Below are positions 57,212 through 64,000 of a stretch of 64,000 nucleotides of DNA, one piece after another. The stretch covers positions 2,604,001 to 2,668,000 of the forward strand of contig NZ_CP134223.1 of the NCBI RefSeq assembly GCF_031599675.1, in the 5' to 3' direction. Every line of letters begins with the position of its first letter. Position 1 is the first letter of the stretch. The notes under the pieces were generated by a model. The model saw nothing but the letters and a program-made list of their open reading frames with translations, had not been told where the DNA came from and did no database searches. This DNA is from Paenibacillus pedocola. GTDB taxonomy: Bacteria > Bacillota > Bacilli > Paenibacillales > Paenibacillaceae. The position numbers and the translations under genes are program-made.

Positions 57212-58024
57212 CTATTTCTCCAGACGGTAGCCGCCGTGGAATACAGGCCCGACATACTGGTTGAAGGCATATCCGCTGCGGATCGCTGCCGAGACGAAGT
57301 CTTTCGCTTTGGCCACTGCTTCATGCACTGACAATCCGTTCGCCAGTCCGCCTGTGATCGCGGCGGCGAAGGTGCAGCCTGCGCCATGGTTATAGGCCGG
57401 CTCGATTTTTGCGGTTTCCAGCACTGTAAAGTCTGAGCCGTCGAAGAAGACATCAATGGCCAGATCGCCACCCAGCGCCTTGCCTCCTTTGACAACCACA
57501 TTTTGAGTTCCCAGTTCATGGATCAGCCGGGCAGCCTCTTTCATTTCATCCAGGGTAGTCAGCTTGCCCAGTCCGGAGAGAACACCGGCTTCGAATAAAT
57601 TAGGAGTAGCTACCGTTGCGAGCGGCAGCAGCAAATCGCGGATCGCATTAGCACTCTCAGGGTTTAATACCTCATCTTCGCCTTTGCAGACCATAACAGG
57701 GTCAATAACTACGTTGGTCTGATGATTGTCTTTAATTGCTTTTTCTGCCACAAGCACGATATCCACACTGCCCAGCATGCCAGTCTTCATTGCATCGACA
57801 GGACCGCCGGCGAATATAGTCTTAAGCTGTTCAGCAACAATAGCAGCCTCAATCGGGTAGACGTTATGGTGCCAGCCGTTATCCGGGTCCATCGTAACGA
57901 TAGTGGTTAATGCGCTGAAACCATACGTGCCGTATTCCTCAAACGTTTTTAAGTCAGCCTGGATTCCTGCGCCTCCGCTGGAGTCACTTCCGGCTATAGT
58001 TAGGGTTTTAATGATTTTTGACAA
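57212..58024 (-). CDS. pdxK: Pyridoxal/hydroxymethylpyrimidine kinase, PdxK (ThiD-like)
   Basis: 270 residues of the ribokinase fold. TLTIAGSDSSGGAGIQADLK, DAMKTGMLGSVDIV, NVVIDPVMVCKGEDEVL, ATPNLFEA and NHGAGCTFAAAITGGLANG give substrate, phosphate and catalytic Cys sites. The sequence follows B. subtilis PdxK (YwdB) more closely than ThiD, including the ending NQYVGPVFHGGYRL. It phosphorylates pyridoxal, pyridoxine and pyridoxamine, and perhaps HMP. It has its own promoter and a leader of about 100 nt. Confidence 0.9.
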   Translation of the reverse strand: MSKIIKTLTIAGSDSSGGAGIQADLKTFEEYGTYGFSALTTIVTMDPDNGWHHNVYPIEAAIVAEQLKTIFAGGPVDAMKTGMLGSVDIVLVAEKAIKDNHQTNVVIDPVMVCKGEDEVLNPESANAIRDLLLPLATVATPNLFEAGVLSGLGKLTTLDEMKEAARLIHELGTQNVVVKGGKALGGDLAIDVFFDGSDFTVLETAKIEPAYNHGAGCTFAAAITGGLANGLSVHEAVAKAKDFVSAAIRSGYAFNQYVGPVFHGGYRLEK

Positions 58025-58126
58025 AGCGAACGTCCCCTTTTTGTATATAAATTATCCTGCTCTTCCTTGCAGAAACGGATACCGCCCCTATTAGGACGGC
58101 AACGCCATTTGTACTTGTTCTCCGAT

Positions 58127-58135
58127 ATTATAACA
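58127..58135 (-). promoter_or_regulatory. Extended -10 promoter of pdxK
   Basis: On the reverse strand TGTTATAAT is an extended -10; a TTGACG lies further upstream with a long 20-bp spacer. The transcript would have a leader of roughly 100 nt. Confidence 0.55.
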
Positions 58136-58271
58136 AATATCACTTCAGGAGTCGTCAAAAAGCCTATTGGAAGAACGGTATGGGTACGTACAGGGTTTCT
58201 ATCCGCCGGCCTTGCATATCCATATAGGAGCATAAAGCTGTCGATAGCGATGAACCGGTCAGGAGGATATG

Positions 58272-59357
58272 ATGATAGAAATCAGCCTTTGCATGATTGT
58301 CCGCAACGAAGAGAACAGCCTGCCCCGCTGTCTTGCCTCGGTTAAAGCCATTGCCGATGAGATCATTATAGTGGATACAGGCTCAACCGATGAGACTAAG
58401 GCCATCGCTGCATCCTTCGGGGCGATAATTTATGATTTCACTTGGATTGACGATTTCTCGGCCGCTCGGAACTTTGCCTTCAGCAAAGCCACCAGGGAGT
58501 ATATTTTCTGGCTGGATGCGGATGATTACCTGATGGAGGTGGACCAGCAGCGGTTTATGGAGCTTAAGTGTTCCTTGCCCGAAGGTATAGACAGTGTCAA
58601 TATGCAGTACAATTTGGCTTTTGACACGGCCGGGAATGTGACCGCTTCTTTACGCCGCAACCGTCTTGTCCGCCGCAGCTGCAATTTTACGTGGATAGGT
58701 CCGGTTCATGAATATCTTGAGGTGTATGGACCTTCACTTACCAGCAATGTTTGTATCTCCCATGAAAAAGACAAAGTGTTCACTGACCGCAATCTGCGGA
58801 TCTATCAGAAACGGGCGGCAGAAGGAGAGAACTTTTCACCGCGGGATCAATTTTATTATGCTAATGAGCTGCGTGACCATGCGATGTACGGGGAAGCCGG
58901 CGATTATTATGAGCAGTTCCTGAATGGAGGGAAGGGCTGGATCGAGGATAACTATCAGGCCTGTCTGAGACTGTCTGAATGCAGGGAAAGGCTGGGGGAC
59001 AAGGAAGCAGCATTCGCGGCCCTTTGTAGAACCCTGCAATATGACCGGCCCCGGCCGGAGTTCTGCTGCCTGCTCGGTGCCTGGCATTTGGAGAAAGGCC
59101 AGCTGCTCACGGCAGTCTACTGGTATGAGCTGGCGGTGAGCCTGCCCCCGGATAAGGCTTCAATGGGTGTGCGGAATGAGGCATACTCCACCTGGCTGCC
59201 CAATCTTCAGCTTGCGTTATGCTATGACCGCCTTGGCCAGCATGAGAAGGCAAATTCATATAATGAAACAGCCTTGCGGTATCACCCGGCTCATCCCAGC
59301 ATGCTGTATAACCGTAATTATTTCCAAAACCTGCTTGGAGAGCGCTATACGACTTGA
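58272..59357 (+). CDS. Family 2 glycosyltransferase with C-terminal TPR-like part
   Basis: 361 residues from ATG 58272; the ATG at 58269 is only 2 nt from AGGAGG, so the second fits better. The GT2 domain (1-200) shows ISLCMIVRNEENSLPRCLAS, IIIVDTGSTDET, DFSAARNFAF and FWLDADDYL with the DxD-type metal motif. Helical repeats follow (about 220-350). Such enzymes add sugars to proteins or peptides. It is near a spore-surface-like cluster. Confidence 0.88.
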   Translation: MIEISLCMIVRNEENSLPRCLASVKAIADEIIIVDTGSTDETKAIAASFGAIIYDFTWIDDFSAARNFAFSKATREYIFWLDADDYLMEVDQQRFMELKCSLPEGIDSVNMQYNLAFDTAGNVTASLRRNRLVRRSCNFTWIGPVHEYLEVYGPSLTSNVCISHEKDKVFTDRNLRIYQKRAAEGENFSPRDQFYYANELRDHAMYGEAGDYYEQFLNGGKGWIEDNYQACLRLSECRERLGDKEAAFAALCRTLQYDRPRPEFCCLLGAWHLEKGQLLTAVYWYELAVSLPPDKASMGVRNEAYSTWLPNLQLALCYDRLGQHEKANSYNETALRYHPAHPSMLYNRNYFQNLLGERYTT

Positions 59358-59385
59358 GCTCCTGGCCATAATGGGCACACAGCAA

Positions 59386-59420
59386 AAATCCTTGGATACA
59401 CTAAGTGCATCCAAGGATTT
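59386..59420. terminator. Bidirectional terminator between GT2 and SGNH genes
   Basis: AAATCCTTGGAT pairs exactly with ATCCAAGGATTT around an 11-nt loop, in the gap between two converging genes. Confidence 0.8.
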
Positions 59421-59430
59421 ATTGTTGGTG

Positions 59431-60201
59431 TTAATGGCCGGCGGCGTGTCCTGCGCTGTCCAGAAGCAGCTGGGGTTCGCTGTTGCGGATGAAATCAAGT
59501 ACCTTGTCATAAATAATCCGGTGCCCTTCTTTATTCGGATGAATTCCGTCCAGGCAGATGAATTTGGTGAAGTCCGGCTGCTGGAGAAAAGCCCCCCGGA
59601 CATCGATGATTTTGGTCTTTGTGGTCTCGGCAACTTTGATGATTGTAGAGTTGTATCTCTCCTGCCACCAGTAGATTTTGGTCACGCTGCCCAGAAATTT
59701 CAGGATAGTGACTTCCGATTCCGGTTTGTTTCCGCTGACCCATTTGAAATAACTGTCTGCATTAAGCGGAGGGAGACTCATAAGAATCGGCATCACCCCC
59801 TGGTTTTTCAGGAAGTCGATCATATCGAGGAGCATTCCTTCAAAAGCGGAGAAATCGGTCTTGGGATTATGCTCTGCCTCAGGATTGTTCACGATTTCCT
59901 CCCAGTAGAAGTCGCAGTCATTTCCGCCGTATTCGATCAGCACAACATCCGGCTTTTCCTTGAGCACATCCCGCTTCAGATTGGTGAAGCCCTTCATTAG
60001 GGTATTGCCGAATCTGGCGGTATTACGCATTGCCCCCTTCAGCTTGCCCTGAAGCAGCGAAACATAGTTGTCTTCAAGAATGACATATTTGCTTCGGGCT
60101 TCGTCATAGATGACCCCTTTCGAAATTGAGTCCCCGCTGACCATATATTTGAACTGTGCACTGGCACTATTATTCAATCCATTATCCAAGTCCTTATTCA
60201 T
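59431..60201 (-). CDS. SGNH/GDSL hydrolase
   Basis: 256 residues. Block I Ser in YMVSGDSISKG, Gly in RFGNT, Asn in EYGGNDCDFYW and the final His in CLDGIHPNKEGH give the SGNH set. It is cytoplasmic by sequence. Likely an esterase or deacetylase of unknown substrate, smaller than and unlike the esterase at 48 kb. GGAGG lies before the ATG. Confidence 0.88.
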   Translation of the reverse strand: MNKDLDNGLNNSASAQFKYMVSGDSISKGVIYDEARSKYVILEDNYVSLLQGKLKGAMRNTARFGNTLMKGFTNLKRDVLKEKPDVVLIEYGGNDCDFYWEEIVNNPEAEHNPKTDFSAFEGMLLDMIDFLKNQGVMPILMSLPPLNADSYFKWVSGNKPESEVTILKFLGSVTKIYWWQERYNSTIIKVAETTKTKIIDVRGAFLQQPDFTKFICLDGIHPNKEGHRIIYDKVLDFIRNSEPQLLLDSAGHAAGH

Positions 60202-60313
60202 CTTTGCGCCACACCTCCGGTATCCCTAGTGTACATAATACAAGTGTAATCCATACATGCTACGGTGCCTATGTATAGATGTCATGGGTTTTTGAGGTTC
60301 TTACGGTCCAGTC

Positions 60314-60352
60314 ACTGGCATAACCATGCTCATATTCTATACAGTATAGAAT
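60314..60352 (+). promoter_or_regulatory. Sigma-K-like promoter and palindrome before the surface-protein genes
   Basis: CATATTCTA (60331-60339) fits the sigma-K -10 CATANNNTA. AC at 60314-60315 lies 15 bp upstream as the -35. A palindrome ATTCTATA-CAG-TATAGAAT (60334-60352) overlaps it. The gene start is 36 bp downstream. Confidence 0.45.
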
Positions 60353-60374
60353 CTTCCATAAGGAGGCGTCAGTT

Positions 60375-60779
60375 ATGACCCAGGTTGTTGATTTCAGCAA
60401 AAGTTCAATATCCAGCTTCAGTCAATCGATTTCCATTCCGATCCTTGGGGCTCCTTCCAGCAATACGTTGACCCAATTCGGACTGGCAACAGCACAGGGC
60501 GGCAATGTGCTGCTCAATGCAACCGTCGGCGTCCAGACCACACTCGGAAATCCGGACCTGCTGTTTACGATTACACGTGGAAGCACCTCGGTTTTTACGA
60601 CTCTTGCCAGTGCGCTGGACACCGGATTGTATGATCCGATCAGCTTTTCGTATGTCGACAGTAATGTACCAGCCGGTTATTTTGCTTACACATTGACCGT
60701 TTCGATTGTAAACTCCGCTATGCTGAATAGCGCAAATCTGGTGGGTCCTGTAGATTTTTCAGGACTGTCGTTGGTGTGA
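60375..60779 (+). CDS. Small beta-rich protein, exosporium-like, copy 1
   Basis: 134 residues with no signal peptide. It begins TQVVDFSKSSISSFSQSISI and ends VGPVDFSGLSLV; the middle has VLLNATVGVQTTLG, DLLFTITRGSTSVF and DSNVPAGYFAYTLTVSI. The pattern recalls the jelly-roll spore-surface proteins of B. cereus (ExsF/BclA C-terminal type) by eye only. AAGGAGGCG precedes the ATG and a sigma-K-like promoter lies upstream. It is a paralogue of the next gene. Confidence 0.75.
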   Translation: MTQVVDFSKSSISSFSQSISIPILGAPSSNTLTQFGLATAQGGNVLLNATVGVQTTLGNPDLLFTITRGSTSVFTTLASALDTGLYDPISFSYVDSNVPAGYFAYTLTVSIVNSAMLNSANLVGPVDFSGLSLV

Positions 60780-60783
60780 CGCG

Positions 60784-61185
60784 ATGAGACAACTTATAGA
60801 TTTCGGTAAAAGTATTCCGTCGAGCTTCAGCCAGTCCGCTACGCTTCCTGTACAAAGTCTCCCCAACAGCACCATTCTGGGACAGTTCGGTTTAAATGTT
60901 GGCGCGAACGGTTCGGTATTGATTGAAGGCACGATTGGCCTGCAGAACAGTATGGCAAATTCATCGGATGTTATCTTTACGGTCGTCCGCAATGCGGTGG
61001 AGGTTTTTAGCCTGCGCTCCAGCGGACGGGATGCCGGTGATTTTGAAACTGTCCATTTCTCCTTTGCGGACAGCGGCATTGCTGCAGGTTATTACGGATA
61101 CGCACTGACTGTGTCCGCAATCGGTGCGATGAATCAGCCGGTTATTGTTGGCCCGCTTATATTTTCAGGTTTGTCTATTCTGTAA
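60784..61185 (+). CDS. Small beta-rich protein, exosporium-like, copy 2
   Basis: 133 residues. It parallels copy 1 throughout: IDFGKSIPSSFSQSA at the start, VLIEGTIGLQNSM, VIFTVVRNAVEVFSL, DSGIAAGYYGYALTVSA, and VGPLIFSGLSIL at the end. The ATG is 4 bp after the stop of copy 1 with only a weak ribosome site, so it is probably coupled to it. Confidence 0.75.
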   Translation: MRQLIDFGKSIPSSFSQSATLPVQSLPNSTILGQFGLNVGANGSVLIEGTIGLQNSMANSSDVIFTVVRNAVEVFSLRSSGRDAGDFETVHFSFADSGIAAGYYGYALTVSAIGAMNQPVIVGPLIFSGLSIL

Positions 61186-61195
61186 CTTTAGTCTG

Positions 61196-61232
61196 CTGCC
61201 GGAAAAGGTTCACCTCCGGCAGTTTTATTTTT
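61196..61232 (+). terminator. Terminator after the paired surface-protein genes
   Basis: CTGCCGGA/TCCGGCAG, extended by an inner GGT/ACC, then TTTTATTTTT. Confidence 0.85.
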
Positions 61233-61305
61233 CATCATCGGACAAAACCAAACAACATAAATATAAAGAATTAAAGGAGTTGAGAGAGAAGGGAGCTTGA
61301 ACATT

Positions 61306-61677
61306 ATGCCATTTACAACCGGATCGGTGTACAATCCGCCGGCCGGACTGAACCATATTGATCGTATCCGGGTCGCTTGCCTGAATGATTCGATTCTAGT
61401 GCCAATTAATATTAATTTGCAGATTTTTCATTTCCGCGGGAATTCGCTAACCCGGATTCCGGTAGGCGAGGCCTTATTCCAGGTTGATCCCCAGCAGCTT
61501 GTTGTCCAGACCTTTTCGGTAAATATTGCAGATTATTACGAAGTTCAGATCAACTTCTACAGTGCTGTTAATACCGTCATCAACGTGTTTGCATTGGACT
61601 CAGCAGGCAATTTGCTGGAGAGGATACTGCAGTCTGAACTTACATACATCGATCGGCTAACTATAATTTCTACTTGA
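61306..61677 (+). CDS. Small beta-rich protein of unknown function
   Basis: 123 residues from ATG 61306 (GGGAG 10 nt upstream; TTG 61297 is too close to it). It is rich in strands (VPININLQIFHFRG, LVVQTFSVNIADYYEVQINF) with no signal peptide or catalytic motif. It lies 18 bp before the propeller gene and so is likely co-transcribed. I recognise no family. Confidence 0.7.
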   Translation: MPFTTGSVYNPPAGLNHIDRIRVACLNDSILVPININLQIFHFRGNSLTRIPVGEALFQVDPQQLVVQTFSVNIADYYEVQINFYSAVNTVINVFALDSAGNLLERILQSELTYIDRLTIIST

Positions 61678-61695
61678 ACGGGGAGTGATACGAAT

Positions 61696-62928
61696 TTGGC
61701 AAACGTCAATATTACTGCGGCACTGCCGGGCAATCATATCGAGCCTTCCATTGCAGTAAATACGCTGTCCCCGAATTTCTTGTGCGTGGTCGCGGTGGAT
61801 GACAGCACAGGGACGGCTCTGACCGGATTCTACAGATCAACCGACGGGGGGCAGACCTGGTCGACGACGATTCTCCCGCAGGCTCCGGGGTATATGAGTG
61901 CAGAAGCGCCGACCATAGACTATACGTTTCCCAACACCTTTATCGTTGCGGTCCATTTTTTTAACGAGTTTGATGATGGTACGATTGCTACCTATACCTC
62001 ATTTGATAATGGGGCTACCTTTAACCCGCCCGTCATAGTGCAGCAGGGTTTTGGTCTGTATATCCACAATGATGAACCCTTCCTGGCTGTGGACCGTTCG
62101 CCGTCCAGCCCGTACCGCGGAAATGCATATATTGGTTATACGCCTTTGTATGATCTTGCACAGAATGCAGCGATCTTCTTCCAGCGTTCCTTGGATCAGG
62201 GATTAACCTGGGAGCGGCCGCAGCGGATTTCCGATCCGCGGGGAGATCTTGAACGTGCGGCGCTGGTTGTGGGACTCGCGGGAGAAGTATATGTCGGTTA
62301 TATTCAACTTGGGCCGGCACCGAAGTATGCACTAATCCGGGTATCCCAGGATGGAGGTGTTACCTTCAGTCCTCCGGTTTCACGCGGAGCTACATTAATT
62401 GCGAATACAGTTCCAGTGCCAAGTCCCCTGCCTGTGCCGAACTATGCTTTTCGCGTTCAGACGAACCTCAGCTTGGGTGCTGATATTTCAGCGGGACCGT
62501 TTGGCGGATTCGTATACGCAGTCTGGAATGATTTCCGGCTTGGCTATGCCGATATCTTCTTTTCACGGTCACCTGATGGTCTGCTCTGGTCTCAGCCGGT
62601 TAATATCACGGGAGCGCCCGCAGGCTCGCAGAATTTTTCGCCGTCGATCACGGTTTCACCGTCGAACGGGACGATTAGAGTCATTTATTATACAAACCGG
62701 ATTGACGGTTTCCTGCTGGATGTATTTGTTGCAGAGTCGATCAACAGCGGCTTGTCTTTCACCAACCGGAGAGTGTCGGATGTGTCCACGAATCCCAATG
62801 GTACTTCGCCGACACCTGTTCCGCTAATCGGCGATTATATTACGGCTGCAACGATCTTCCCGAACACACTCGGAGCGGTCTGGAACGATACCCGATTAGG
62901 CAAGCAGGACGTTATTTTCGGGAATTGA
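61696..62928 (+). CDS. Sialidase-like beta-propeller with Asp-box repeats
   Basis: 410 residues from a TTG start (GGGGAGTGA upstream). At least five Asp-box-type turns are seen (STDGGQTW, SFDNGATF, SLDQGLTW, SQDGGVTF, SPDGLLW), with SINSGLSF as a weaker one. This is a six-bladed sialidase/BNR fold. The catalytic Arg triad and Tyr/Glu pair of sialidases are not evident, and there is no signal peptide, so it may be structural or binding. By neighbourhood it could be a spore-coat or surface protein. Confidence 0.8.
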   Translation: MANVNITAALPGNHIEPSIAVNTLSPNFLCVVAVDDSTGTALTGFYRSTDGGQTWSTTILPQAPGYMSAEAPTIDYTFPNTFIVAVHFFNEFDDGTIATYTSFDNGATFNPPVIVQQGFGLYIHNDEPFLAVDRSPSSPYRGNAYIGYTPLYDLAQNAAIFFQRSLDQGLTWERPQRISDPRGDLERAALVVGLAGEVYVGYIQLGPAPKYALIRVSQDGGVTFSPPVSRGATLIANTVPVPSPLPVPNYAFRVQTNLSLGADISAGPFGGFVYAVWNDFRLGYADIFFSRSPDGLLWSQPVNITGAPAGSQNFSPSITVSPSNGTIRVIYYTNRIDGFLLDVFVAESINSGLSFTNRRVSDVSTNPNGTSPTPVPLIGDYITAATIFPNTLGAVWNDTRLGKQDVIFGN

Positions 62929-62958
62929 AGAAGGAGGCCGGAATTCATCCGCCAACAC

Positions 62959-63005
62959 GAAGCAGCAGCAAAACTCCGGTCAACCGGGGGATTTGCTGCT
63001 GCTTC
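62959..63005. terminator. Long hairpin between converging genes
   Basis: GAAGCAGCAGCAAA pairs exactly with TTTGCTGCTGCTTC, with an inner CCGGT/ACCGG. It lies between the propeller gene and the convergent glycosyltransferase. Confidence 0.7.
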
Positions 63006-63021
63006 ATAATTATAGTGACGG

Positions 63022-64000
63022 TTACTTGCGGGTTGCCCGCAAACTGTCAGTCCGGCGGAGCATGGCCTGCGCAGATCTGGGCGGATCAATTAAGGGGATA
63101 CCGTGCAAAAAATGGATAACCGTCCGTTCCATAATCCGGACACTGTTCTCCCAGGTCCAGCTGTTTGAATCAGCCTCTCCCTGTGAAGCCAGCCGGATTC
63201 GCAGCACATGATCCTGAACAAGCCTGATAATATCATCAGCCAGCCGGTTCTCATACCGGTAGGAAAGCAGGCAGTTTTCTTCATGTCTGGCATACTCCAT
63301 ATTGCCTCCGGAGTAGACAGTTACAAGTGCGGCTCCGCAGCGCATAGCTTCCAGTCCGGGCAAAGAGCCGCTGTCGAAAATACTGGAGCTGACAAAGATA
63401 TCGGATCCGTTATAATGATAGCAGAGCTCTTCGTCATTCTGTGGGGTGAAGAAGCGGTATTTCCCGCTTGCTTTCAGCTTTTGTAAAGAATCCGAGCTGT
63501 AGAACTCGTCAGGCGGACTGATAAAATTAATATTCACATCCGGAAGATTCTGTTTAACAATGTCCAGCTGCCGGACCAGATAATCCTGTTCGCGGTGCCA
63601 GGAGAAACCGTTCTCGACTTTTCGGAGGATGGCGGTAATGTTCATCGGCTCCTGCAGCCTGTGGCGGATATGCCTGTTGCTGAAGCTGGAGCTGATGCCT
63701 ACAGGTACAATGCTGCCCGTAATTCCATGGTTGAGGGCAATGATCTCCCGCTGCCATTCGGATAACACAATCAGTCTGGGAGTGGTATTGTAGGATGGGA
63801 AAGATACATTATTCTCCGGGAGGAACAACGGTTCATAACATAGAGAGAGGCGGACATGCATGCCTTTGCCATTAAGGCTTGCCGCTTCAGACACAGGCAC
63901 AGTGGTGTAGAAATTGGAAACGATGATATCGCTCACCGGAAAATCAGATTCGCGAAGCACCGTGTGGTCGGTGCGGTGAACGGTGGAGTGAACCTCGTAA
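63022..64000 (-). CDS. Family 1/4 glycosyltransferase, C-terminal part (start outside window)
   Basis: The reverse frame is open from 63022 through the window edge (at least 325 residues), so the true start is beyond 64000; the GTG at 63960 is only the first possible start inside. It has the GT-B layout: PRLIVLSEWQREII, GSIVPVGISSSF, then the nucleotide-sugar site in YHYNGSDIFVSSSIFDSGSL and PGLEAMRCGAALVT with the conserved Glu. Acceptor unknown. It may glycosylate proteins of the neighbouring surface cluster. Confidence 0.85.
   Translation of the reverse strand, partial: YEVHSTVHRTDHTVLRESDFPVSDIIVSNFYTTVPVSEAASLNGKGMHVRLSLCYEPLFLPENNVSFPSYNTTPRLIVLSEWQREIIALNHGITGSIVPVGISSSFSNRHIRHRLQEPMNITAILRKVENGFSWHREQDYLVRQLDIVKQNLPDVNINFISPPDEFYSSDSLQKLKASGKYRFFTPQNDEELCYHYNGSDIFVSSSIFDSGSLPGLEAMRCGAALVTVYSGGNMEYARHEENCLLSYRYENRLADDIIRLVQDHVLRIRLASQGEADSNSWTWENSVRIMERTVIHFLHGIPLIDPPRSAQAMLRRTDSLRATRK

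Noticed and set aside
1..64000. tRNA, rRNA, CRISPR, prophage or insertion sequence
   Set aside because: I saw no transposase, integrase, phage structural gene, CRISPR-like spaced repeats, or tRNA/rRNA sequence. The 51-bp array has no unique spacers and is not a CRISPR.

Overview
The window looks like a chromosomal segment of a spore-forming Firmicute, most likely Paenibacillus or a close relative. The evidence is a near-even base composition, strong AGGAGG ribosome binding sites with frequent TTG and GTG starts, a GerA/GerC/GerB germinant receptor operon, a CwlD-like amidase, YqzE and the YqhG/YqhH pair, an S-layer-anchored (SLH) enzyme, LplBC-type sugar ABC transporters, and a GH115/SGNH/AraC hemicellulose locus. 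I see no rRNA, tRNA, CRISPR array, insertion sequence or prophage.

Layout. 1-8.3 kb: a cut short-chain dehydrogenase divergent from a MerR regulator (each promoter carries a MerR-type dyad in a 19-bp spacer), glycerol dehydrogenase, a divergent-polysaccharide-deacetylase protein convergent with a cell-wall amidase, YqzE, an orphan secreted protein, and the yqhG-SNF2 helicase pair. 8.5-11.3 kb: a B12-dependent ribonucleotide reductase behind two NrdR boxes. 11.4-28.5 kb: a fructan utilisation locus with a LacI regulator, two operator pairs, an ABC importer, a fructokinase-GH32 fusion, a cytoplasmic LamG-GH32 protein, a 1906-residue surface-anchored GH32 protein, and a fourth GH32-like enzyme. 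28.5-38.7 kb: an HxlR regulator and a Gal80-like oxidoreductase, a germinant receptor operon, an MFS transporter, a CstR-type persulfide regulator with two rhodanese genes, and an LCP cell-wall ligase.

38.8-45.3 kb: a KdpD-type USP gene and a complete Mrp antiporter operon with A and B fused. 45.4-48.1 kb: a sugar isomerase-like protein, a membrane protein divergent from a TetR regulator that appears leaderless, and a 51-bp tandem repeat array. 48.1-53.8 kb: an SGNH esterase divergent from a GH115 alpha-glucuronidase, then an AraC regulator; this probably serves glucuronoxylan side-chain removal. 53.9-58.0 kb: LtrA, ferredoxin, a GNAT acetyltransferase, a J-domain-like membrane protein, and PdxK. 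58.3-64.0 kb: two glycosyltransferases and an SGNH hydrolase around a group of small beta-rich proteins and an Asp-box propeller. That group resembles a spore-surface (exosporium-like) set and begins with a sigma-K-like promoter.

How the genes work together. In the fructan locus, the surface enzyme would cut polymeric fructan at the cell wall, the LplABC-type importer would take up oligosaccharides, and the cytoplasmic GH32 proteins plus the fused fructokinase would release and phosphorylate fructose. The LacI protein probably acts at four GAAACGTTTC operators. The most unusual points are the kinase-hydrolase fusion and the Asp-to-Glu change at the nucleophile position of both LamG-GH32 proteins.
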